A stretch of 64,000 bases of DNA from Rhodoferax aquaticus (GTDB taxonomy: Bacteria; Pseudomonadota; Gammaproteobacteria; Burkholderiales; Burkholderiaceae_C). The notes beneath the pieces are model-generated. The model had not been told where the DNA came from. It made no database searches and saw only the letters and a program-made list of their open reading frames with translations. The position numbers and the translations under genes were made by a program. This document shows, in pieces, positions 8,813 through 17,714 of the stretch. Position 1 is the stretch's first letter, and every line of letters begins with the position of its first letter. The stretch covers positions 2,542,001 to 2,606,000 of the forward strand of contig NZ_CP036282.1 in assembly GCF_006974105.1 (NCBI RefSeq). Direction: 5' to 3'.

Positions 8813-9060
8813 AGTCACGATTAGCCCGGCCCCATGCGGATCCCCACATCGACCAAGCCATTGCGCAGATCCTGCACTTCTAGCGAGAGAAGGAATGGAT
8901 GGCATGTCACTAGTTCTAATACTTACCGTTAATGCTTACCGCTTTTCCGAAGCCACAGCATTGCATACACTGTAGCCAGTCCAAGCGAAACTGCTCACAA
9001 GCAGCGCATCGACATCCGCCGGAATCAGACATGAATGGTGTGTTCTTTTAACAAAACAAG

Positions 9061-9759
9061 ATGATGAAAAGCAAAGTAACCGTGGGCCTGATGGGTGACT
9101 ACCACGCCTCAATACCCGCTCACCAAGCGATACCTTTGGCGCTGCAAAGCGCAAGCCACGCAAACAACATTGCCGTTGAGTTTGAGTGGGTAGCCACCGA
9201 AGAGATCATCAACCCATCGCGCGTCGCTCCGTTTGATGGTCTCTGGTGTGTACCTGGTAGCCCCTATCAGAGCATGGACGGTGCACTTCGGGCCATTGAA
9301 CATGCCCGCCGAGCAGCCATACCATTCCTCGGCACGTGCGGGGGTTTTCAACATGCCGTTATTGAGTTCGCGCGTAACGTGCTTGGATGGCGCGATGCCG
9401 AGCATGCAGAAACTGCACCGGATGCAGCCCGTGCGGTGATCTCGCCTCTAGAGTGCGCCTTGGTCGAGGCAACAGGCACTGTCCGCCTATTCCCAGGGAC
9501 CCGCATTGCCGCCGCCTACGGTGCCAACCAAACGACCGAAGGGTACCGTTGCCGTTATGGCCTCAACCCTAGATTCCAGTTGGAACTCACGGCGGGGCCG
9601 CTTCGAGCAGCGGCGGACGACGAAACAGGCGAAGTGCGCAGCGTAGAGTTGGATGGGCACCCTTTCTTCGTCGCCACCTTGTTTCAACCCGAGCGCGCAG
9701 CATTGAAAGGTCAGCGCGCACCCTTGGTGGAGGCGTTTGTCCGGGCCTGCGCTGTGTGA
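9061..9759 (+). CDS. Class I glutamine amidotransferase-like protein related to the CTP synthase C-terminal domain
   Basis: 232 residues with the Rossmann-like GATase fold. The nucleophile elbow is LGTCGGFQ with C93, and CVPGSPYQ near residue 63 corresponds to the oxyanion strand. In CTP synthase and relatives the catalytic His-Glu lie in an FHPE motif near the C-terminus; here the segment reads LFQPER, so the His is Gln (residue 209) while E211 is kept. No synthetase domain is present. I recall a family annotated as CTP synthase C-terminal region-related protein that fits. Glutaminase activity is therefore doubtful; another nucleophilic reaction or a binding role is possible. Confidence 0.72.
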   Translation: MMKSKVTVGLMGDYHASIPAHQAIPLALQSASHANNIAVEFEWVATEEIINPSRVAPFDGLWCVPGSPYQSMDGALRAIEHARRAAIPFLGTCGGFQHAVIEFARNVLGWRDAEHAETAPDAARAVISPLECALVEATGTVRLFPGTRIAAAYGANQTTEGYRCRYGLNPRFQLELTAGPLRAAADDETGEVRSVELDGHPFFVATLFQPERAALKGQRAPLVEAFVRACAV

Positions 9760-9891
9760 AGCTCACGTAGCCGCCCCGCAAGCAATCCAATGAAGGGCGG
9801 CAATTACGTGGTTTATAGGGCTTTATTTTGGGTCTGATGTTTTGGGGGCCTGCCCATACTTGGCTCATCCAGGTATTGACAGGGGCCCACC

Positions 9892-10464
9892 ATGCAAATC
9901 AACCGTCTGAACCATCTGCAGTTTCCGCCTGACAGCAGCCTGCCGTCCGCGCTGAAAAAGACGAGTGCCACTTCCAATGCCCCTGCTCTAGCAGCCCCCA
10001 CCGCTGCGCCAGAGATTCAGCGCTCGGACAATTTGCCTGGCAGCGTGGTGCTCAAGATCAACAACCAAGCATCTGTGGGGGCCGAGCAGTTGGGCGACAA
10101 GGTGAGCACGCCGGATGCGTCCATGTACAGCAACTTGGCGCGCAACACGGCAAGCCCAGCGCCCGCCATCAAGCCCGCTGATATTGACAACATGTCTTTG
10201 GAGAACCAACTGGCTTTGGGCAGAAACATGGGCGTGTTTACCAAGATTTCGCTCAACAAAGACGGCGTGTTGGTGGCCAAAGCACAAACACCCGCTTCAA
10301 GCAGCCCACCTGAGTTTGTAAGCTCAGCCGTGAACACCATGCGTGACTATGCAGAAGGTATTGCCGCCTTGAAAAAAGGTGCCGGCGAAGGCGATGCCAA
10401 GGTCACCAGTGGCCTGAGCGCCAAGTTTCAGCAGCTCACCGCCAAGCTCAACGTTTTTGCCTAG
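9892..10464 (+). CDS. Hypothetical protein, low-complexity N-terminus
   Basis: 190 residues, not recognised. Residues about 1-100 are rich in Ala, Pro, Ser and Asn with no signal peptide, suggesting disorder. The C-terminal 90 residues are predicted mainly helical (MSLENQLALGRNMGVF, then VNTMRDYAEGIAALKKG, then LSAKFQQLTAKLNVFA). ATG 9892 is the first in frame. The gene stands alone between the amidotransferase-like gene and a convergent CoA-transferase gene. Composition is that of the host, so I accept it as coding with moderate confidence. Confidence 0.6.
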   Translation: MQINRLNHLQFPPDSSLPSALKKTSATSNAPALAAPTAAPEIQRSDNLPGSVVLKINNQASVGAEQLGDKVSTPDASMYSNLARNTASPAPAIKPADIDNMSLENQLALGRNMGVFTKISLNKDGVLVAKAQTPASSSPPEFVSSAVNTMRDYAEGIAALKKGAGEGDAKVTSGLSAKFQQLTAKLNVFA

Positions 10465-10507
10465 AGCCCACTAGGCCTCACGCGCCAGGCTTATTTCGAC
10501 GAAGCTC

Positions 10508-11800
10508 TTAAACCACGCCTTGCGCACGCAGCGCGGCTATCTCACTGGCCTGCAGTCCCAAGCCTTGCAGCACCTCGTCGGTGTGCTCGCCCAGCACGGG
10601 TGGCGCGCGGTGGAGCACAGGCGGCGTGGCGCTTAGGCGCAAGGGGCTTGCCACAGTTGCTATGGATTGAATAGCTGTCTGCGCAATACCTGCGGGCGCT
10701 AAAGGCTGATTGACCACCAAACCACGGGCTTGCACCTGGGCATCGGCAAACGCTTGGCCCATGTCGTTAATCGGGCCGCAGGGCACGGCTTTGTCTTCCA
10801 ACAAGGTGATCCACTGCGCGGTGCTGCGCGTGCGGGTCACGGCTTGCATGGCCTCAATCAAAGCCTCGCGGTTTTTGACGCGCAGCGAGTTGCTGGCGTA
10901 CAGCGGGTCTGTGGCCCATTGCGGCTGGCCAGCGGCCTCGCAAAAGCGGGCGAACTGGCCGTCGTTGCCAATGGCCAAGAGCATGGCGCCGTCTGCGGTG
11001 GGAAAGTCTTGGTAAGGCGCAAGGCTTGGGTGGCTGTTGCCTTGGCGCTGGGGAACCTTGCCGGTGTTGAGCAAGCCTGCCGCTTGGTTGGCAAGGATAG
11101 CCATGCCTACGTCCAATAGCGCCATATCAATGTGCTGGCCTTGGCCCGTGCGGTTGCGCACTTCTACCGCGGCCAAGATGGCGCTGCAGGCGTACACGCC
11201 GGTAAACAAGTCGGTGAGCGCCACACCCACGCGTTGCGGGCCGCCACCGGGCACGTCGTCCGGGCGGCCGGTGATGCTCATCATGCCGCTCATGGCTTGG
11301 ATCATGAGGTCGTAGCCCGCGCGTTGTGCATACGGACCGTATTGACCAAAGCCGGTGACCGAGCAGTAAATCAGGCGCGGGTTGAGCGCTTGCAGGCTGG
11401 CGTAGTCCAGCCCATATTGCGCCAAGCCCCCGACTTTGAAGTTTTCAACCAAGATGTCGCTCTCCAACGCCATTTTGCGGATCAGGGCCTGGCCTTGGTC
11501 CTGCGCCATGTCAATGGTGATGGAGCGCTTATTGCGGTTGCAGGCCGTGAAGTACGTGGCGTGCGCGGTGTCTTGGCCCTCACCGTCTTTGAGGAACGGA
11601 GGCCCCCAGTGGCGGGTGTCGTCCCCCACGCCTGGGCGCTCTACTTTCACCACATCGGCCCCGAGGTCGGCCAGCATTTGGGTGCACCAAGGGCCCGCTA
11701 ACACACGTGACAAGTCCAACACTTTGAGGTGGGAGAGCGCGCCACTAGGGGTGCTGGCGGTGGTTGCTTGGCTGGTGGTTGAAGCGTGGCTTGGCTGCAT
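10508..11800 (-). CDS. Class III CoA-transferase (CaiB/BaiF, formyl-CoA transferase family)
   Basis: 430 residues from ATG 11800; an upstream ATG at 11938 would add 46 atypical residues and reach the divergent promoter region. The family start LKVLDLSRVLAGPWCTQMLADLGADVVKVE is near residue 25 (only part quoted), and the catalytic Asp is D164 in AGYDLMIQA. The protein moves CoA between an acyl-CoA donor and a carboxylic acid acceptor; substrates cannot be told from sequence. A copy of the 43-bp repeat lies within the coding sequence (10657-10699), encoding part of a surface-like Ala/Pro/Gln/Ile segment. It is divergent from the sugar transporter operon with no obvious functional link. Confidence 0.88.
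   Translation of the reverse strand: MQPSHASTTSQATTASTPSGALSHLKVLDLSRVLAGPWCTQMLADLGADVVKVERPGVGDDTRHWGPPFLKDGEGQDTAHATYFTACNRNKRSITIDMAQDQGQALIRKMALESDILVENFKVGGLAQYGLDYASLQALNPRLIYCSVTGFGQYGPYAQRAGYDLMIQAMSGMMSITGRPDDVPGGGPQRVGVALTDLFTGVYACSAILAAVEVRNRTGQGQHIDMALLDVGMAILANQAAGLLNTGKVPQRQGNSHPSLAPYQDFPTADGAMLLAIGNDGQFARFCEAAGQPQWATDPLYASNSLRVKNREALIEAMQAVTRTRSTAQWITLLEDKAVPCGPINDMGQAFADAQVQARGLVVNQPLAPAGIAQTAIQSIATVASPLRLSATPPVLHRAPPVLGEHTDEVLQGLGLQASEIAALRAQGVV
10657..10699 (-). repeat. 43-bp repeat family, copy inside the CoA-transferase gene
   Basis: On the minus strand it reads GCGCCC, 8 bases, TGCGCAGACAGCTAT, 7 bases, ATAGCAA. Its frame encodes A-P-x3-A-Q-x-A-I-x2-I-A. It is the same pattern as the copies at 32563, 36147, 47980 and 49978. 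Confidence 0.7.
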
Positions 11801-11931
11801 ACAGAGTTGGCTTGTGGCCCGTTTTGGTAATAGTTGCGCAATGGTACTGCGCGCTTTTTCTGGGCCAGTGCGCAGGCGCGCTATGCGCTTGGTGTTTTCC
11901 CTAGTTTGCTGCTTTTTTAGGGTGATCCACG

Positions 11932-11961
11932 TTGACAAGGACTTGTCCCGGCAGGTTTAAT
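11932..11961 (+). promoter_or_regulatory. Probable sigma-70 promoter of the sugar transporter operon
   Basis: TTGACA at 11932-11937 and TTTAAT at 11956-11961 are separated by 18 bases. Transcription would start near 11968, directly at the first LacI-type palindrome, which fits repression by occlusion. Confidence 0.5.
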
Positions 11962-11968
11962 TCGCTTC

Positions 11969-11984
11969 ATGAAAACGTTTTCAT
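11969..11984. promoter_or_regulatory. LacI-family operator, perfect palindrome (O1)
   Basis: ATGAAAACGTTTTCAT is a perfect 16-base palindrome with the central CG typical of LacI/GalR-family operators. It lies at the predicted transcription start of the transporter operon; the LacI gene at 19049-20089 is the obvious candidate regulator. Confidence 0.65.
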
Positions 11985-12000
11985 TACTAGTTTATTAAAC

Positions 12001-12014
12001 TGATAACGATTTCA
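12001..12014. promoter_or_regulatory. LacI-family operator, imperfect palindrome (O2)
   Basis: TGATAACGATTTCA differs from the core of O1 (TGAAAACGTTTTCA) at two positions and keeps the central CG. Its centre is 31 bases from that of O1, close to three helical turns, so both sites face the same side of the DNA. Confidence 0.5.
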
Positions 12015-12061
12015 TTGGTAGGTAATTCGGTACGACGCACTAACAACACGAGGAGATTTAC

Positions 12062-13300
12062 ATGCAAGCTTTCACACACAAAACATTGGCAGTCTTGGTC
12101 GCCGCAATGGGCATGTCGGGCGCGGCAATGGCCCAAAAAGCAGAAGTAGTGCACTGGTGGACCTCTGGCGGTGAATCTGCCGCTGTGCAAGAGCTGGCCG
12201 CCGCCTACAAGGCAGCGGGCGGCACGTGGGTGGACACCGCAATCGCCGGTGGCGACAACGCACGCAATGCCACGATCAACCGCATCATTGGTGGCAAGCC
12301 ACCGACGGTCGCGCAGTTCAACACCTCCAAGCAGTACCACGAAGTGGTGTTTGAAGGCTATATGAACAGCATTGACGCCGTCGCCAAGCGCGACAAGTGG
12401 GACCAAATCTTGCCGGAGCCATTGAAAAAATTCGTCAAGATCGAAGGTCGCTACTTTGCGGTGCCCGTCAACATCCACAACCCCAGCTGGTTCTGGTACT
12501 CCAAAGCGGTGCTGGACAAAGCGGGCGTGAAGGCTGAGCCCCAAAACATGGAGCAATTTTTTGCCGCGCTGGACAAAGTCAAGGCCAGTGGCGCCATTCC
12601 TTTGGCCCTAGGTGGCCAAGCTTGGCAAGAGAACATTTTGTTCAACGCCATTCTGCACACCGCAGGTGGCGCAGACCTCTACAAAAAGTTCTACACCAGC
12701 ACTGACGGCGCAGTCGCCACCTCCGCAGACTTCAAGAAAATCTTGGCTGACTTTAAGAAGCTCAAAGGCTATGTGGACGCTGGTTCACCTAACCGCGACT
12801 GGAACGTGGCCACTGCCATGCTGATCAACAACAAGGCGGGCTTCCAAATCATGGGCGACTGGGCCAAAGGCGAATTCGCAGTGGCCAAACAAACCGCTGG
12901 TAAAGAGTTTGGTTGCTTCCCCGGATGGGGTGCCAAAGCGCCTTACATGATTGAGGGCGACGTGTTCGTGTTCCCTAAAACCAAGGACGCCGAAGCCATC
13001 AAGGCCCAAGAGTTGTTTGCCAGCGTTGTGACGTCTCCGGCAGTCCAAGTGGCGTTTAACGCGAAGAAGGGTTCCATCCCGATTCGCACCGACGTGGACA
13101 TGGGCAAGCTCGACATTTGCAGCCAACAAGGTGTTGCCGCGCTGAAAGATGTGTCACGCCAATTGCCCGCCCCCTCGCAACTGGTGTCACCCGAAAAAGG
13201 TGGCCGCATGGCCGACGTCATCACCAAGTTCTGGAACACCGACCAGTCTGTGGATGACGCAGCCAAAGCCTTGGCTGCCATCTTGAAAGACCAGTCCTAA
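12062..13300 (+). CDS. Sugar ABC transporter, periplasmic substrate-binding protein (glucose/GtsA-like)
   Basis: 412 residues with a signal peptide cleaved after about residue 24 (AMA|QKAEV). It belongs to solute-binding family 1: VVHWWTSGGE at the mature start, then NPSWFWYSKAVLDKAG and LALGGQAWQEN, closely like glucose/mannose binding proteins of the GtsA type. It is the first gene of an operon with two permeases, an ATPase and two beta-glucosidases, with AGGAG just before its start. Glucose, cellobiose or another beta-glucoside is the likely ligand, inferred from the hydrolases. A hairpin after the stop probably raises its level over the membrane parts. Confidence 0.9.
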   Translation: MQAFTHKTLAVLVAAMGMSGAAMAQKAEVVHWWTSGGESAAVQELAAAYKAAGGTWVDTAIAGGDNARNATINRIIGGKPPTVAQFNTSKQYHEVVFEGYMNSIDAVAKRDKWDQILPEPLKKFVKIEGRYFAVPVNIHNPSWFWYSKAVLDKAGVKAEPQNMEQFFAALDKVKASGAIPLALGGQAWQENILFNAILHTAGGADLYKKFYTSTDGAVATSADFKKILADFKKLKGYVDAGSPNRDWNVATAMLINNKAGFQIMGDWAKGEFAVAKQTAGKEFGCFPGWGAKAPYMIEGDVFVFPKTKDAEAIKAQELFASVVTSPAVQVAFNAKKGSIPIRTDVDMGKLDICSQQGVAALKDVSRQLPAPSQLVSPEKGGRMADVITKFWNTDQSVDDAAKALAAILKDQS

Positions 13301-13317
13301 AGCGAACTAGCCCCCTG

Positions 13318-13353
13318 CCCGGCTGCGCGCTGTTTAGCGACGCGGCAGCCGGG
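13318..13353 (+). promoter_or_regulatory. Intercistronic hairpin between binding protein and permease genes
   Basis: CCCGGCTGC (13318-13326) pairs perfectly with GCAGCCGGG (13345-13353). No T-run follows, so it is more likely an mRNA-stabilising or partial-attenuation element than a full terminator. Confidence 0.5.
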
Positions 13354-13383
13354 TTCTCTTCACCCTCTCACTCTGAACTCACT

Positions 13384-14283
13384 ATGCGCAAGCAAAAGCC
13401 CGGGAAACGGCCCAACTGGGGACTGCACCTGGCCCTGCTGCCTATGGCAATTACGGCCATTGTTGGCTACTTGGCCACCCTGTTGTGGTCTATCTTTATT
13501 TCGTTCACCAGCTCCAAGATGTTCCCCAATACCAACTTGGTGGGCTTTGACCAGTACCACAAGTTGTTTGCCAGCGAGCGGTGGCAGTTATCGCTCCAAA
13601 ACTTGGCGCTGTTTGCGGTGGTGGGCATCAGCCTGTGCATGGTGCTGGGCTTTCTATTGGCCGTTTTTATTGACCAAAAGATCCGCTCCGAAAGCATCTT
13701 TCGCAGCATCTTCCTGTACCCCTACGCCATGTCGTTTGTGGTCACCGGTTTGGTATGGCAATGGATGCTGAACCCTGAAATGGGCATTCAGTCCGCCGTG
13801 CGCCGCCTCGGCTTTGAGAGCTTTCAGCTGGACTGGATCGTGACCCAAGACAAGGTGATGTACTGCATCATCTTGGCCGCCGTGTGGCAAGCCTCGGGCT
13901 TGGTGATGGCCATTTTGCTGGCGGGTTTGCGTGGCATTGACGAAGAAATTTGGAAAGCCGCGCGCCTCGACGGCATACCCACCTGGCGGGTGTACCTCAA
14001 CATCGTGCTGCCCATGATCCAAGGCGCGGTGGCTACCGCCTTCATCTTGCAAGCCATTGGTGCCATCAAGGTGTACGACGCCGTGAACTCCATGACCCGT
14101 GGCGGCCCTGGCCTTGCCAGTGAGGTACCCGCCAAGTTCATTCTGGACCACTTGTTTCAACGCGGCAGCATTGCCTTGGCGTCCGCCGCCTCCGTGGTGA
14201 TGTTGCTCACCGTGGTGGCTTTGCTAGTGCCTTATTACTACATCAACAAGCACCAGGCGGCTCAAAAAAATGCAAAGGCCTGA
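13384..14283 (+). CDS. Sugar ABC transporter permease, MalF/GtsB type
   Basis: 299 residues with about six membrane segments, the first at residues 17-37. The ATPase-contacting EAA loop reads EIWKAARLDGIPTWRVY (near residue 185), followed by a conserved LPM. It forms the inner-membrane channel with the next gene. Start ATG 13384 lies after the hairpin-containing spacer. The stop overlaps a possible alternative start of the second permease at 14270, but a start at 14288 is preferred. Confidence 0.9.
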   Translation: MRKQKPGKRPNWGLHLALLPMAITAIVGYLATLLWSIFISFTSSKMFPNTNLVGFDQYHKLFASERWQLSLQNLALFAVVGISLCMVLGFLLAVFIDQKIRSESIFRSIFLYPYAMSFVVTGLVWQWMLNPEMGIQSAVRRLGFESFQLDWIVTQDKVMYCIILAAVWQASGLVMAILLAGLRGIDEEIWKAARLDGIPTWRVYLNIVLPMIQGAVATAFILQAIGAIKVYDAVNSMTRGGPGLASEVPAKFILDHLFQRGSIALASAASVVMLLTVVALLVPYYYINKHQAAQKNAKA

Positions 14284-14287
14284 CACC

Positions 14288-15172
14288 ATGTCCAACGCCC
14301 CCAAAAACAAGCGCCCCACCAAGCGCTGGACACCCGCGCGTATTGGCATCTATCTCTTTCTAATCTCTGCAGCGGCCTTCTTCTTGTTGCCCTTGTATGT
14401 GATGTTGGTCACCTCGTTCAAAACACTGGACGACATACGCGAAAGCTCCATTTTTTCCCTACCCGCCACATTGACCTTGGAGCCATGGGCCATTGCTTGG
14501 ACCTCCGCGTGCACAGGGCTTGAGTGCACAGGCTTAAAAGTAGGCTTCTGGAACTCGGTGCGCATCGTGATTCCCAGTGTCATCTTGTCGATCTTGCTGG
14601 GTGCGATCAACGGCTACGCACTCGCGTTTTGGCGCTCCAAATACGCCAACCTCTTGTTCGGCGTATTGATGATTGGCGTGTTTGTGCCCTACCAAGTCAT
14701 CATGTACCCACTGGTGCGGCTGCTGTCCACCGTGGGCTTGTTTGGCTCTTTGCCCGCCATTGTGGTGATTCACAGCATCTTTGGTATGCCGGTGATGACG
14801 CTCCTGTTTCGCAACTACTACGCGGGCCTGCCCGAAGAGTTGTTCAAAGCCGCGCGGATTGACGGCGGTGGGTTCTGGCGCATTTTTATAGAGCTCATGC
14901 TGCCCATGTCCACCCCCATACTGATTGTGGCGACCATCATGCAGGTCACTGGCATCTGGAACGACTACTTGCTGGGCTTGATCTTCGGCGGCACAGAGCT
15001 CGCCCCCATGACGGTGCAGCTCAACAACATTGTCAATAGCACCACCGGTGAGCGGGCCTACAACGTCAACATGGCGGCAACCATTTTGACCTCTGCCATT
15101 CCACTTTTCATTTACCTAGCGTCTGGGCGCTGGTTTGTTCGCGGCATTGCCTCTGGCGCCGTTAAGGGTTAA
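14288..15172 (+). CDS. Carbohydrate ABC transporter permease, MalG/GtsC type
   Basis: 294 residues from ATG 14288; an in-frame ATG at 14270 inside the previous gene is possible. A Lys/Arg-rich cytoplasmic N-terminus precedes the first membrane segment (residues about 20-40), and five more follow. The EAA loop is ELFKAARIDGGGFWRIF, with LPM after it, near residues 190-212. This is the second half of the heterodimeric channel. The gap to the ATPase gene is only 6 bases, so they are co-translated. Confidence 0.9.
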   Translation: MSNAPKNKRPTKRWTPARIGIYLFLISAAAFFLLPLYVMLVTSFKTLDDIRESSIFSLPATLTLEPWAIAWTSACTGLECTGLKVGFWNSVRIVIPSVILSILLGAINGYALAFWRSKYANLLFGVLMIGVFVPYQVIMYPLVRLLSTVGLFGSLPAIVVIHSIFGMPVMTLLFRNYYAGLPEELFKAARIDGGGFWRIFIELMLPMSTPILIVATIMQVTGIWNDYLLGLIFGGTELAPMTVQLNNIVNSTTGERAYNVNMAATILTSAIPLFIYLASGRWFVRGIASGAVKG

Positions 15173-15178
15173 TTTTTC

Positions 15179-16261
15179 ATGGCCAATATTTCTGTTCAAG
15201 CCTTAGACATCGAACTGGGCGGCGTCTCCATCATCAAGCACCTCAACCTTGAGGTCCAAGCCGGTGAGTTCCTCGTATTGCTAGGCCCCTCAGGCTGCGG
15301 CAAATCCACCTTGCTGCACAGCATTGCAGGACTGATTGATGTCACCGATGGCTCCATCTCCATTGGAGGCAACGACGTCACTTGGGCGGACCCCAAGGAC
15401 CGTGGCATTGGCATGGTGTTCCAAAGTTATGCGCTCTACCCCACTATGACGGTGGAAGGCAATATGGCCTTTGGCCCCCGCTTGGCGGGCGTGGCCAAAG
15501 CCGAGATTGCCAAGCGTGTGGAGCAAGCGGCAGCCATGCTGCACCTGACCGAGTTGCTACAGCGCAAGCCCGCCAACTTGTCGGGCGGTCAGCGCCAGCG
15601 TGTGGCCATTGGCCGGGCCTTGGTGCGCCAAGCCAATGTGTTTTTGTTTGACGAACCGCTGTCCAACCTGGACGCCAAGCTGCGTGCGGAGTTGCGCCGC
15701 GAGCTCAAAGAGTTGCACAACAAACTCGGTGTGACCATGGTCTACGTCACCCATGACCAAGTGGAAGCCATGACCTTGGCCAGCCGCATCGCCGTGATGC
15801 GCAGCGGAAAAATTCAGCAGATCGACACGCCCGCTGCCGTCTACGGCAAGCCCGCCAATATGTATGTGGCGGGTTTCTTGGGGTCTCCGAGCATGAACTT
15901 TTTGGAAGGCACGCTCGAAGTGTCTGGCGCTGAAGCGGCGTTTGTGTCCCCCGCTTTGCGCTTGCCGCTGACTGGCTATGCCTTCAAAACCCCACCAAGG
16001 AACGGCCAAAAGGTCGTGTTAGGGGTGCGGCCCGAAGACGTCAGCGGCCACAGCGTGGCAGCGCCAGACCATGCTGCCGCTACCGTGCGCTTGGTGGAGC
16101 CCATGGGCCCCAACCAGGTGGTGTGGCTGCAAGTGGGCGACACGCAACTGGGCATGACGGCAGACTGCACCGTGGAGTACAGCAAGGGTGAGCTCACGTT
16201 TGTGCGCGTCAACGCCTCCAAGGCCTCGGTGTTTGACGCAGCGAGCCAAGACCGTCTCTAG
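15179..16261 (+). CDS. Sugar ABC transporter ATP-binding protein (MalK/UgpC type)
   Basis: 360 residues. Walker A GPSGCGKST is at 36-44, signature LSGGQ at 134-138, Walker B FLFDEP at 155-160, and the C-terminal about 120 residues are the regulatory TOBE/OB-fold of MalK-type ATPases (GVRPEDV). It powers the transporter made by the preceding three genes. MalK-type subunits sometimes serve several transporters, so additional partners are possible. The first beta-glucosidase gene starts 4 bases after its stop. Confidence 0.93.
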   Translation: MANISVQALDIELGGVSIIKHLNLEVQAGEFLVLLGPSGCGKSTLLHSIAGLIDVTDGSISIGGNDVTWADPKDRGIGMVFQSYALYPTMTVEGNMAFGPRLAGVAKAEIAKRVEQAAAMLHLTELLQRKPANLSGGQRQRVAIGRALVRQANVFLFDEPLSNLDAKLRAELRRELKELHNKLGVTMVYVTHDQVEAMTLASRIAVMRSGKIQQIDTPAAVYGKPANMYVAGFLGSPSMNFLEGTLEVSGAEAAFVSPALRLPLTGYAFKTPPRNGQKVVLGVRPEDVSGHSVAAPDHAAATVRLVEPMGPNQVVWLQVGDTQLGMTADCTVEYSKGELTFVRVNASKASVFDAASQDRL

Positions 16262-16264
16262 GCC

Positions 16265-17608
16265 ATGCCCTCACTGACCGACTTCCCCCGGGACTTTCAC
16301 TTTGGTGCGGCCACATCGGCCTACCAGATTGAAGGCGCTGTGCACGCCGATGGGCGTGGGCCCAGCATGTGGGATGAGTTTGCCCACCACAGCGGCCGTA
16401 TTGCAGACAAAAGCACGGGCGATGTGGCCTGCGACCACTACCACCGCATGCCGCAAGATGTGGCGCTCATCAAAACCTTGGGCCACAACGCCTACCGCTT
16501 TTCCATTGCCTGGCCACGGGTGCTGCCGCAAGGCACAGGGCTGGTAAACGCACAGGGCTTAGATTTTTATGAGCGCTTGGTAGACGCTTTGCTGGAAAAA
16601 GGCATCGCCCCCTACGCCACCCTCTACCACTGGGACTTGCCGCTGCCACTGCACGCGCGCGGCGGCTGGCTCAACCGCGACACGTGCCACGCATTTGCCG
16701 AGTTTGCCGATGCAGTGGCGCGCCGCTTGGGCGACCGGGTGCACAGCTACGCCACCCTCAACGAGCCGCGCTGCAGCGCCACCGTGGGATACCTAGAAGG
16801 GCGCCACGCGCCCGGCATGGAGGACCGCAGCAAATCGCTCTTGGCAGCGCACCATTTGCTGCTGGCCCACGGCATGGCAGTACCTGTGCTGCGCAGCCAC
16901 ACGCAAACGGCCAAGGTGGGCATTGTGTTGGACGTTAAGCCTTACTACGCGGCAGACCCTAGCGTGCAGACCCAGCAGGCGGTGCAGCATGCCGACGGTG
17001 TCTTCAACCGCTGGTTCTTGGACCCGCTGTTTTTGGGCCGCTACCCGGCGGATATTTGGCAAGCCCACGGCGAGCATGCGCCAGACATTGCGGCCAGCGA
17101 TATGCAAATCATTGCCCAGCCCATCGACAGCTTGGGCCTGAACTACTACACCCGGGGGCATGTGCGCTTTGATGCCAGCCTGCCCTACCCCCACGCCCGT
17201 GAGGTGGAGGTGCCCGGCGCCTTATACACCACCATGGGCTGGGAAATCTTCCCTGAAGGTTTGCACCACATGCTGTTGCGCTTGCAGCAGCAGTACCCGG
17301 TCAAAGACCTGTTCATTGCCGAAAACGGTGCCGCCTTGAACGACCAAGTGCTGGATGGCCAAATCAACGATTCGGTACGCGTGCACTACCTGCACAGCCA
17401 TCTGATGGCCGTGGCCCGAGCCAAACGCGAAGGCGTGCCCTTAAGTGCCTACTTTGCCTGGTCCCTCATGGACAACTTTGAATGGGGCAAGGGCTACACC
17501 CAGCGCTTTGGCCTCTGCCATGTGGACTATGCAACCCAAGTGCGCACCCCCAAGGCCAGCGCCTGGTGGTACCAAGGTTTCATTGCCAGCCAGCAGATAT
17601 CTCAATAA
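16265..17608 (+). CDS. GH1 beta-glucosidase (first of two)
   Basis: 447 residues, the usual family 1 length. The N-terminal signature FHFGAATSAYQIEG is at 11-24, the acid/base Glu is E167 in TLNEP, and the nucleophile is E353 in IAENG. No signal peptide, so it acts in the cytoplasm on imported beta-glucosides (cellobiose or plant glycosides; phospho-sugar use is unlikely because uptake is by ABC transport). It is separated from the ATPase gene by 3 bases and is in the same operon. Confidence 0.92.
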   Translation: MPSLTDFPRDFHFGAATSAYQIEGAVHADGRGPSMWDEFAHHSGRIADKSTGDVACDHYHRMPQDVALIKTLGHNAYRFSIAWPRVLPQGTGLVNAQGLDFYERLVDALLEKGIAPYATLYHWDLPLPLHARGGWLNRDTCHAFAEFADAVARRLGDRVHSYATLNEPRCSATVGYLEGRHAPGMEDRSKSLLAAHHLLLAHGMAVPVLRSHTQTAKVGIVLDVKPYYAADPSVQTQQAVQHADGVFNRWFLDPLFLGRYPADIWQAHGEHAPDIAASDMQIIAQPIDSLGLNYYTRGHVRFDASLPYPHAREVEVPGALYTTMGWEIFPEGLHHMLLRLQQQYPVKDLFIAENGAALNDQVLDGQINDSVRVHYLHSHLMAVARAKREGVPLSAYFAWSLMDNFEWGKGYTQRFGLCHVDYATQVRTPKASAWWYQGFIASQQISQ

Positions 17609-17714
17609 ACAGTTACAAAGAGCGTTCGCGCGCAAATCTCTCACCTTGCCCGTATTGAACCCGCCGCAACAACTCGCCGCCATACCGTCATTTACTACCT
17701 ACATCCAACGCACC

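Noticed and set aside
8936..9163. 75-codon minus-strand open frame, with an end that looks mildly membrane-like
   Set aside because: Overlaps the amidotransferase-like gene and has no recognisable domain; a gene remnant is possible but not supportable.
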